From an uncultured Cellvibrio sp. (GTDB lineage Bacteria; Pseudomonadota; Gammaproteobacteria; Pseudomonadales; Cellvibrionaceae): a DNA stretch of 6,442 bases. Location of the stretch: the NCBI GenBank assembly GCA_946482345.1, contig CAMLRJ010000211.1:1-6442 (forward strand), written 5' to 3'. The position numbers and the translations under genes are program-made. This document shows positions 1-6,442 of this stretch, in pieces; position 1 is the stretch's first letter; each line of letters begins with the position of its first letter. The notes beneath the pieces are model-generated. The model was not told the DNA's origin, ran no database searches, and saw nothing but the letters and a program-made list of their open reading frames with translations.

Positions 1-82
1 GGGAGGGAACCGATCTCACTCCGTATAAATTAAGTAGGGAGTCAAGTCCCTCCCCCTTGCCAAGGGGGAGGTTAGGAGGGTG
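1..82. repeat. Palindromic intergenic repeat downstream of thiC, cut by the window edge
   Basis: GC-rich inverted repeats fill this stretch. CCTCCCCCTT (49-58) pairs perfectly with AAGGGGGAGG (62-71) around a 3-nt loop. GGGAGGGA at 1-8 is also complementary to TCCCTCCC at 47-54. The motif at 62-80, AAGGGGGAGGTTAGGAGGG, closely resembles 2081-2098 in the larger element between thiD and thiC, so both belong to one dispersed repeat family. It ends 7 bases from the thiC stop codon. In the thiC transcript it would form a stable hairpin and could protect or help end the 3' end, but no U-tract follows, so I do not call it an intrinsic terminator. The left boundary is outside the window. Confidence 0.7.
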
Positions 83-88
83 AAATTT

Positions 89-2205
<2,117 letters not shown>

Positions 2206-3018
2206 CTAATAAAACCTAAAAAAATGATGCACAGGCCCACTACCCTTTCCAATTTGGAATTGATTGGAAGCCGCCAATGCACCCTGTAAATAAATTTTCG
2301 CTTCTTTCACTGCATCATACAGCGATAATTTTTTTGCAAGTCCCGCTGCAATTGCTGATGCCAAACTGCATCCGGTTCCATGTGTATTTTTTGTTTGCAA
2401 TCTGGGTGTAGAAAATACTTCAGTACCGGATTGCGTAATTAATAAATCTGTCGCCTGATCATCAGTACTATGACCACCTTTCATCAACACCGCTTTTGCT
2501 CCCAGCGATAAAATTTTTTCACCTTGCTCCTGCATGGTTTTTTTATCTTTCGCCAAGGGTTGGTTCAATAATGCAGCAGCTTCGTGCAAATTAGGTGTAA
2601 TCAAAGTTGAGAGCGGTAATAAATCCTTTATCAAATTTTCGATTGCATCTTCCGTTAACAAACGATCACCGCTGGTGGCGACCATTACCGGATCGAGAAT
2701 AAAAGGTATTGATGGATAATTTTTTAAGCATTCAGCAACAGCCAAAATAATATCGGCGTTGGCCAACATGCCGGATTTAATTGCACCAACCTGAATATCA
2801 CTCATGACGGATTGGATTTGTTGCTGCACAAATTCTGGCGGCACCGCAAACACACCTTGAACACCCAAAGTATTTTGCGCAGTTAAAGATGTAATCGCGC
2901 TACAACCAAAAACACCCAGAGCAGAAAACGTTTTTAAATCTGCCTGTATACCGGCGCCACCGCCGGAATCGCTACCAGCAATGGTTAAGGCTATGGGTGT
3001 TACTGCATTTAAATTCAT
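2206..3018 (-). CDS. thiD: Bifunctional hydroxymethylpyrimidine kinase / phosphomethylpyrimidine kinase ThiD
   Basis: ThiD phosphorylates HMP to HMP-P and then HMP-P to HMP-PP, which thiamine-phosphate synthase joins to the thiazole half. It is a cytosolic ribokinase-fold enzyme. The 270-aa length is typical. Visible motifs are the N-terminal SDSGGGAG (16-23), LDPVM (108-112), and the C-terminal NTHGTGCS (211-218) with the anion hole and the conserved Cys217. The usual GPVHH motif lies close to the C-terminus, so the protein ends naturally although the repeat element begins right after its TAG stop. The ATG at 3018 is preceded by a weak ribosome binding site, GCGGAAATTC. This site is buried in a hairpin of the TPP riboswitch expression platform, so thiD is likely repressed when thiamine pyrophosphate is plentiful. 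It is the first gene of the unit with thiC. Confidence 0.97.
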   Translation of the reverse strand: MNLNAVTPIALTIAGSDSGGGAGIQADLKTFSALGVFGCSAITSLTAQNTLGVQGVFAVPPEFVQQQIQSVMSDIQVGAIKSGMLANADIILAVAECLKNYPSIPFILDPVMVATSGDRLLTEDAIENLIKDLLPLSTLITPNLHEAAALLNQPLAKDKKTMQEQGEKILSLGAKAVLMKGGHSTDDQATDLLITQSGTEVFSTPRLQTKNTHGTGCSLASAIAAGLAKKLSLYDAVKEAKIYLQGALAASNQFQIGKGSGPVHHFFRFY

Positions 3019-3080
3019 GAATTTCCGCTAAAGATAAAAAGGCGCGGAAACAGAGGGGCTAATCAGAGGATGAAGAAGCT
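3019..3080 (-). promoter_or_regulatory. Expression platform of the TPP riboswitch: Shine-Dalgarno sequestering hairpin
   Basis: On the minus strand TTTCCGC (3050-3044) is perfectly complementary to GCGGAAA (3028-3022). The second arm contains the thiD ribosome binding site just before the ATG, so this 7-bp stem hides it. A competing helix is visible: CTCTGTTTCC (3055-3046) can pair with GGGAACGAGAG (3089-3079) at the 3' side of the aptamer, giving ten pairs with one bulged G and one G-U. Forming it would break both the aptamer closing stem and the sequestering hairpin. No U-tract follows either hairpin, so control of translation rather than transcription termination is inferred. Confidence 0.75.
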
Positions 3081-3163
3081 CTCGTTCCCTACGCCGGTAC
3101 TAACCGGATCAGGTCTGCGGGTATATCTCAGCCTTCGTTAATTATCGAAAGCACCCCGACAAG
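3081..3163 (-). promoter_or_regulatory. TPP riboswitch (THI element) aptamer
   Basis: Read on the minus strand, this leader has the conserved THI-box signals in order: GGGGTGC, GCTGAGA, ATACCC, ACCTGATCCGG and GCGTAGGGAA. The expected stems are present. Closing stem P1 is CTTGT (3163-3159) with ACGAG (3085-3081). The P3 arm is CTTTCG with CGAAGG around an 8-nt A/U loop. P5 is CCGG with CCGG around TTAGTA. P2 and P4 are formed by the conserved segments between them. The P3 loop is short, as in many bacterial examples. The aptamer senses thiamine pyrophosphate. It lies 63 bases upstream of thiD, a thiamine gene, which confirms the call. Confidence 0.97.
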
Positions 3164-3172
3164 AAGCTCGGC

Positions 3173-3201
3173 AGTCTATTGGAGTTGTCTCACAGAGTAA
3201 A
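3173..3201 (-). promoter_or_regulatory. Candidate promoter of the riboswitch-thiD-thiC unit
   Basis: TTTACT (3201-3196) and TAGACT (3178-3173) are separated by 17 bases on the minus strand, each matching four of six sigma-70 consensus positions. Transcription would start about 7 bases downstream, right at the beginning of the aptamer, which is where a riboswitch transcript should start. The match is weak and was chosen mainly for position. Confidence 0.35.
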
Positions 3202-3204
3202 GGC

Positions 3205-3269
3205 GTAGGGCGGGTCAAGACCCGCGTTTGAGATATTCGCAAAAACACGCGGGTCATGACCCGCCCTAC
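3205..3269. repeat. Nested palindromic repeat pair between the CPA1 antiporter gene and the thiamine unit
   Basis: Two 23-bp arms, 3205-3227 and 3247-3269, are inverted copies that differ at one position. They begin GTAGGGCGGGTC, and each arm is itself a palindrome: GCGGGTCAAGACCCGC on the left and GCGGGTCATGACCCGC on the right. The 19-base spacer is AT-rich. The arrangement resembles REP/BIME-type extragenic palindromes. The element starts 12 bases beyond the stop codon of the antiporter gene. It could act as a transcript 3' end or as a barrier to read-through into the riboswitch, but it lacks a U-tract on the minus strand. Confidence 0.88.
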
Positions 3270-3281
3270 TTCAAAAGAGAA

Positions 3282-4517
3282 TTACTTCTCCTGGGATTTC
3301 AACAAACCCAATTTTCCCGCTAACAACGCTGTGGTTGGAGCCTGAATCAAAATAGTTCCGAGGATAAAAATAAAAGTGATTGCACCCACAACATCAATGC
3401 CCGGTACTTTCATGCCCGCTAAAATACCAACCAAAGCCGCAGGGATTACACCGGTTTCGCGGGTCCAACTCATAAAGACCAGTTCTTTCCAGGTCCACTT
3501 GGCACGACGGTCAGGGCCTGCGCAAATAAAGACGGTCACAGGGCGAGCGATAAAAATAAATACCACCAAGAGTGCTATGCCAACACCCAAATATTCTTTT
3601 AACAAATGGAAATCCACTTGTGACCCCAACAAAATAAAAATAAACATGCGCATTAACAGCGCGGTGTTGCCGACATAATCTTCAAGATATTCGTGTTCGT
3701 GATCATCTAATGGCAAGCCAAAAGTATTTTTATTGCCGATCATCACACCCAAAGTAAATACCGCCATAAAACCGGATGCGTGAACATGATCAGCCAGTAA
3801 ATAAACAGTAATCACCGCCAAAATAATCACGAAAGGTGTTACACCACGGAAGATGCCAAAACTGTTGTGTGCCATTAAAAATGCAGCAACATACCCAACC
3901 ACCGCACCCAACAATAAACCCACACCGGCCTCGTAAGCCAATTCACCCAGTGAATGGGTAAGACTAAAACCTTCGCCGGTACCCATCACATAACTGACAA
4001 CAGCAAAAGTGGCGATTGCACCCATTGCGTCATTTAAAGCGGATTCACTCATCACCGTTTGTGATACGCGATCTTTAATTGGCACTTGTTTGAAAATCGG
4101 TACCAGAGTTGCAGGGTCTGTTGATGCGGTTAATGCGCCTAAAACCAGTGCAATTGCCAGTGGAATTCCCATCCAGACCGCAGCCGTTGCGGTGATAGCA
4201 CCAGTGATCAACACGCCGATTGTGGCGATAATTGAAAGGCTGATCCAAATTTCTTTTAACACGGCGAAACGCAAAGTCGCCCCGCCTTCAAACAACAAAT
4301 AACAAGCACCAATAGTGAGAATCAACTGGTTCATTGTTGAATCAGCGGGTACGTGTAAGAAACCACCTACCGCAGGCCCGAGGGCTATACCAATTAATAA
4401 AAACAGGACTATGTCCGGTACTTTGATTTTTTTCGCGAGAACACCACCGAGTAAACCGGTGAAAATGATGATGCCGACATACATCAGATCAAGTTTGGCT
4501 ATATCGAGAGAAGACAT
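3282..4517 (-). CDS. CPA1-family Na+(K+)/H+ antiporter, NhaP-type
   Basis: This is an inner-membrane secondary transporter of the sodium/hydrogen exchanger family (Pfam Na_H_Exchanger), expected to swap cytoplasmic Na+ or K+ for external protons. The 411-aa protein is almost entirely hydrophobic, with about a dozen membrane segments. The key CPA1 motifs are present: TDPATL at 133-138 (Asp134) and SESALND at 157-163 with the Asn162-Asp163 pair, the ion-binding centre known from NhaP structures. WTRETGVIPAAL (351-362) carries a conserved Arg353 in a late helix. There is no C-terminal RCK/TrkA-C or other cytoplasmic domain, so it is the short form. The start at 4517 has only a weak upstream GGA. 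It follows nhaD in the same direction but behind a terminator and a candidate promoter of its own. Cation specificity cannot be read from the sequence, so I leave the symbol empty; nhaP is the closest type. Confidence 0.9.
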   Translation of the reverse strand: MSSLDIAKLDLMYVGIIIFTGLLGGVLAKKIKVPDIVLFLLIGIALGPAVGGFLHVPADSTMNQLILTIGACYLLFEGGATLRFAVLKEIWISLSIIATIGVLITGAITATAAVWMGIPLAIALVLGALTASTDPATLVPIFKQVPIKDRVSQTVMSESALNDAMGAIATFAVVSYVMGTGEGFSLTHSLGELAYEAGVGLLLGAVVGYVAAFLMAHNSFGIFRGVTPFVIILAVITVYLLADHVHASGFMAVFTLGVMIGNKNTFGLPLDDHEHEYLEDYVGNTALLMRMFIFILLGSQVDFHLLKEYLGVGIALLVVFIFIARPVTVFICAGPDRRAKWTWKELVFMSWTRETGVIPAALVGILAGMKVPGIDVVGAITFIFILGTILIQAPTTALLAGKLGLLKSQEK

Positions 4518-4572
4518 GGTTAATCCAAATAAAAAAAGTGGTCAGCCATTTTCTGTTGTTACAAAAACAGAT

Positions 4573-4601
4573 TTTATAAAATCGCTGTAATTTTTTTGCA
4601 A
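4573..4601 (-). promoter_or_regulatory. Probable sigma-70 promoter of the CPA1 antiporter gene
   Basis: On the minus strand TTGCAA (4601-4596) and TATAAA (4578-4573) are spaced by exactly 17 bases, matching four and five of six consensus positions. The site sits 55 bases upstream of the start codon. The -35 box begins in the T-run that ends the upstream nhaD terminator, so the gene should be transcribed separately from nhaD. Confidence 0.6.
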
Positions 4602-4630
4602 AAAAAACCGGGAATAAACCCCGGTTTTTT
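4601..4630 (-). terminator. Intrinsic terminator of nhaD
   Basis: AAAAAACCGGG (4602-4612) pairs perfectly with CCCGGTTTTTT (4620-4630) around a 7-base loop. Read on the minus strand, the stem ends in a run of eight T (4607-4600), a textbook rho-independent terminator 20 bases after the nhaD stop codon. The plus strand also ends in six T, so it could work in both directions. Confidence 0.9.
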
Positions 4631-4650
4631 AACAAACAGTTTGATAGAAC

Positions 4651-5907
4651 TTAGCCAAAAACTGCATTCGCCAATACATAAGCGACCAAATAACCTGTTG
4701 TGTAAGCAACAAACACCAAGGGTGTATAACGCAAGAATGCGCCAAACGTCAGCCCTTTGACTTTGCTCATGGCGATAATGCCTGCTGCAGAACCAATCGC
4801 CAACAAAGACCCACCAACACCAACGCCATAGGTTAAAGCCAGCCACTCGGGAGTTGCCAACACAGGTTCGGATTTTAATAAAGCGGCCGTCAAAGGCACG
4901 TTATCAATCAAGGCCGAGAACAAACCCATCATGTAGTTAGCATATTGCGGTGCTGTTTGCGCATAAAAACTGGTGAGCATATCCAGGGTACCGATTTCTT
5001 TTAACATGCCGACCAATAATAAAATACCCAGGAAGAACAACAGTGTTTCGTATTCGATCTGACGAACATATTCGAGAATTTTAATTTCGTCATCAGCCAT
5101 GTGCATAAATTGGCCGATCAAAAACATAATCGACAAGCCAACCAAAAAGGTCAGCACGGGCGGCACGTGAAAGAAAAAATTAAACAGCATGGTACAGGCG
5201 ATAGTGCTGAAGAATGTACCAACAATTGCCCAGTCCATTCCGGTAAATACTTTGGTGGATTTTTCGGTGGTCACCTGGCCGGATACGCCGGGGAACATCA
5301 ACATGGCCAACACCATCACGCCCGCAATTGCCGGTATCCAAAGCAACAATAATTGCGGCATGGTGACGTTGCCGGAAAGGAAGATCATCAAGGTGGTCAC
5401 GTCACCTGTGATCAAGGCAACACCGCCCGAGTTGACGGCAAACACCACCAGCACCGCCAATTTGATTCGCGTGCGCTGATCAACATCAAACGCATGCACA
5501 AGACCCAGTGTCACCAAAGTTGCGGTTACGTTGTCGCACACCATCGAAAGTGTCATGGCAAATAAAGCAACCAGTAACATTAAACTGCGTTTGGTCATTT
5601 GTGCAGGACAAGCTTTTTGCACTACCGCTTGTACTATGCCTTTGGCATTGAGATAAGCAACAAAAGTCATTGTCGCCATTAAAAATAACCAAAGGGTCGC
5701 GATTTCGAGCAAATTGTGATCAAGTTTTTCCAGTATGTGGTCTTGTTTTGCTTCCGACCCCGCAAACATAAACATCACCAACCAGGACAAACTCCCGAAA
5801 AATAGTGTGGTTTTTGCTTTATTGATGTGGATAACCTCTTCAAATACCACGCCCAAAAGCGCCAATACTGCAAAGGCGATCAAGATGTAACTCAGAAATT
5901 CCGGCAT
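4651..5907 (-). CDS. nhaD: Na+/H+ antiporter NhaD
   Basis: NhaD is an inner-membrane antiporter of the ion transporter (IT) superfamily that expels Na+ or Li+ in exchange for protons, typically important under alkaline or saline conditions. The 418-aa protein is composed of roughly a dozen hydrophobic segments and has the normal length. Repeated-half signatures are visible: CDNVTATLV (124-132) and NSGGVALITGDVTT (159-172) in the first half, and SALIDNVPLTAAL (331-343) and GGSLLAIGSAAG (365-376) in the second. The paired DN motifs and the glycine-rich hairpin segments are characteristic of this superfamily. The protein starts directly with a membrane helix after MPEF, and no signal peptide is expected. 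The ATG at 5907 is preceded by the purine-rich GTGAGAGAGTT. It ends at a strong terminator, so it is likely monocistronic. It is divergent from the TolC-family gene at 6354. Confidence 0.94.
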   Translation of the reverse strand: MPEFLSYILIAFAVLALLGVVFEEVIHINKAKTTLFFGSLSWLVMFMFAGSEAKQDHILEKLDHNLLEIATLWLFLMATMTFVAYLNAKGIVQAVVQKACPAQMTKRSLMLLVALFAMTLSMVCDNVTATLVTLGLVHAFDVDQRTRIKLAVLVVFAVNSGGVALITGDVTTLMIFLSGNVTMPQLLLLWIPAIAGVMVLAMLMFPGVSGQVTTEKSTKVFTGMDWAIVGTFFSTIACTMLFNFFFHVPPVLTFLVGLSIMFLIGQFMHMADDEIKILEYVRQIEYETLLFFLGILLLVGMLKEIGTLDMLTSFYAQTAPQYANYMMGLFSALIDNVPLTAALLKSEPVLATPEWLALTYGVGVGGSLLAIGSAAGIIAMSKVKGLTFGAFLRYTPLVFVAYTTGYLVAYVLANAVFG

Positions 5908-5997
5908 AACTCTCTCACTGTAAATTGTCGATTGCAGCTTTATTTTTTCATTTGCAAGAGCCGAAAAGATAAATTTGCGTTAAAAATAGGGGCGCGC

Positions 5998-6026
5998 ATG
6001 ATAAAAGCTGCGTCGAAATGAAGCAA
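5998..6026 (-). promoter_or_regulatory. Candidate nhaD promoter
   Basis: On the minus strand TTGCTT (6026-6021) and TATCAT (6003-5998) are spaced by 17 bases. The -10 box matches five of six positions and the -35 box only three. It would give a 5' leader of about 85 bases. The call is tentative and rests on one weak and one good box. Confidence 0.35.
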
Positions 6027-6045
6027 ATAATCTGATCTTTGTGTG

Positions 6046-6055
6046 TGATTAATCA
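6046..6055. promoter_or_regulatory. Perfect 10-bp palindrome, possible operator
   Basis: TGATTAATCA is a perfect palindrome about 20 bases upstream of the candidate nhaD -35 box. The position fits an activator or repressor site for nhaD. It matches neither a CRP nor an FNR site, and a 10-bp AT-rich palindrome can arise by chance. Confidence 0.25.
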
Positions 6056-6081
6056 GTAACCATAGAGCAAAGCAAACTAAC

Positions 6082-6106
6082 TGCCAGTTTTCGACAAACG
6101 CTGGCA
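6082..6106. repeat. Short inverted repeat in the divergent region
   Basis: TGCCAG (6082-6087) and CTGGCA (6101-6106) are perfect inverted copies. The helix can be extended by TTT/AAA with a two-base CG bulge, leaving a TCGAC loop. No T-run follows it on either strand, so it is not a terminator. It could be an operator dyad or an RNA hairpin of an unseen transcript. Confidence 0.35.
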
Positions 6107-6239
6107 TCAAAATAAGAAAAATCAATCGAGGGAATGAGAAGTCGTATGAATCCAAAAAGGATTTTGTGTCGTCTATGCAGAAACGAACTTTTGCGAATAT
6201 AAAGTTTAACTAAAGAATCGTAAACAAAAAGGGTGATAC

Positions 6240-6251
6240 TTACATTTGTAA
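6240..6251. promoter_or_regulatory. Operator-like dyad upstream of the TolC-family gene
   Basis: TTACA-TT-TGTAA is a perfect 5-bp dyad with a two-base spacer, the shape of a small helix-turn-helix repressor site. It lies about 35 bases upstream of the candidate -35 box. It sits inside a wider inverted repeat, AAAGGGT (6228-6234) with ACCCTTT (6278-6284). The regulator cannot be named. Confidence 0.35.
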
Positions 6252-6286
6252 CTTTCCACTGAAACCTTCGGATTGATACCCTTTGC

Positions 6287-6315
6287 TCGACCTTAATTCA
6301 GGCAACCGCTACACT
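6287..6315 (+). promoter_or_regulatory. Candidate promoter of the TolC-family gene
   Basis: TCGACC (6287-6292) and TACACT (6310-6315) are spaced by exactly 17 bases, each matching four of six sigma-70 positions. Transcription would start near 6322, about 32 bases before the ATG. The spacing is ideal but the boxes are weak. Confidence 0.4.
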
Positions 6316-6353
6316 CCCTGCCTTATCTTTGATGTGCTTAACAGGATCTTGAT

Positions 6354-6442
6354 ATGAAGAAAACCAAACTCAGCTTGCTTATTGGTCTGATGACTTTGTT
6401 GCCATTAACAACTCAAGCCAACAGTTTGCTCGATGTCTATGA
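6354..6442 (+). CDS. tolC: TolC-family outer membrane protein, N-terminal fragment cut by the window edge
   Basis: Only 29 complete codons are inside the window. They encode a clear Sec signal peptide: a basic start, MKKTK, a hydrophobic core at about 6-18, and a likely signal peptidase I site after TTQA at residue 22. The mature start NSLLDVY resembles the beginning of mature TolC (E. coli ENLMQVYQQA as recalled), where the first helix of the periplasmic domain begins. TolC proteins form trimeric outer-membrane channels for type I secretion and RND efflux. AGGA (6343-6346) lies 7 bases before the ATG and supports the start. The gene is divergent from nhaD. In Pseudomonas a tolC-like gene is also found near thiC, as I recall, which agrees with this context. 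The short fragment leaves other exported proteins possible. Confidence 0.65.
   Translation, partial: MKKTKLSLLIGLMTLLPLTTQANSLLDVY

Larger units (their letters stand above)
5908..6353. other. Divergent intergenic region between nhaD and the TolC-family gene
   Basis: These 446 bases are AT-rich and hold no credible gene. The only open frame of note, minus-strand 6155-5940, starts with TTG, lacks a clear ribosome binding site and has no recognisable protein family. The region must contain the promoters for both flanking genes. I see candidate promoters on each side, a 10-bp palindrome, a 12-bp operator-like dyad and a short hairpin, listed separately. An additional long-range inverted repeat pairs GCAGCTTTAT (5934-5943) with ATAAAAGCTGC (6001-6011), allowing one bulged base. 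Confidence 0.7.

Noticed and set aside
3205..3269. Palindromic repeat as an intrinsic terminator for the CPA1 antiporter gene
   Set aside because: Strong hairpins are possible, but no U-tract follows on the minus strand, so it does not meet the standard for a rho-independent terminator.
3282..4517. A truncated KefB/KefC-type K+ efflux protein, since no RCK domain is present
   Set aside because: The TDP and ESALND motifs and the natural end after the last hydrophobic segment fit a complete short CPA1 exchanger rather than a truncated CPA2 protein.
5101..5565. Plus-strand open frames opposite nhaD, some rich in His and Gln
   Set aside because: They are shadows of the nhaD coding sequence in other frames; the minus-strand frame has the complete family motifs.
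6041..6060. CRP- or FNR-like site at the TGATTAATCA palindrome
   Set aside because: The two half sites are fused with no spacer, and TGTGA has no matching TCACA at the proper distance, so neither consensus fits.
5940..6155. A 71-codon minus-strand open frame with a hydrophobic stretch in the nhaD upstream region
   Set aside because: It starts with TTG, has no clear Shine-Dalgarno and no recognisable family, and it covers the candidate nhaD promoter. Chance is the simpler explanation.

Overview
The window looks like an ordinary chromosomal segment of a moderate-GC gammaproteobacterium. The ThiC and ThiD sequences, the NhaD-type antiporter and the TolC-family gene near thiC suggest a marine or soil lineage of the Cellvibrionaceae/Pseudomonadales kind. 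That placement is an inference from recalled similarity and was not tested by a search. Four complete genes lie on the minus strand and one truncated gene on the plus strand. No frameshift, RNA gene, transposase or CRISPR array is visible.

Minus strand, read from right to left: nhaD (5907-4651), a strong hairpin terminator (4601-4630), a probable promoter whose -35 box touches the terminator's T-run, and a CPA1/NhaP-type antiporter (4517-3282). Next comes a 65-bp nested palindromic repeat (3205-3269). The thiamine unit follows: a candidate promoter (3173-3201), a TPP riboswitch aptamer (3163-3081), its expression platform (3080-3019), thiD (3018-2206), a 179-bp nested inverted-repeat element (2205-2027), and thiC (1999-89). 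A further repeat copy runs to the left window edge (1-82).

Plus strand: a 446-bp divergent intergenic region (5908-6353) leads into the first 29 codons of a TolC-family outer-membrane protein starting at 6354.

The thiamine unit makes and phosphorylates the pyrimidine half of thiamine. ThiC makes HMP-P and ThiD makes HMP-PP. The upstream TPP riboswitch appears to act on translation: a hairpin covers the thiD ribosome binding site, and an alternative 10-bp helix to the 3' part of the aptamer would release it. The two antiporters come from unrelated families (IT/NhaD and CPA1/NhaP). They probably share a role in Na+ export and pH homeostasis, but they appear to be separate transcription units.

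I found no convincing undescribed system. The points most worth a second look are the riboswitch switching helices, the large nested repeat inside the thiD-thiC operon, and several palindromes in the divergent nhaD/tolC region.
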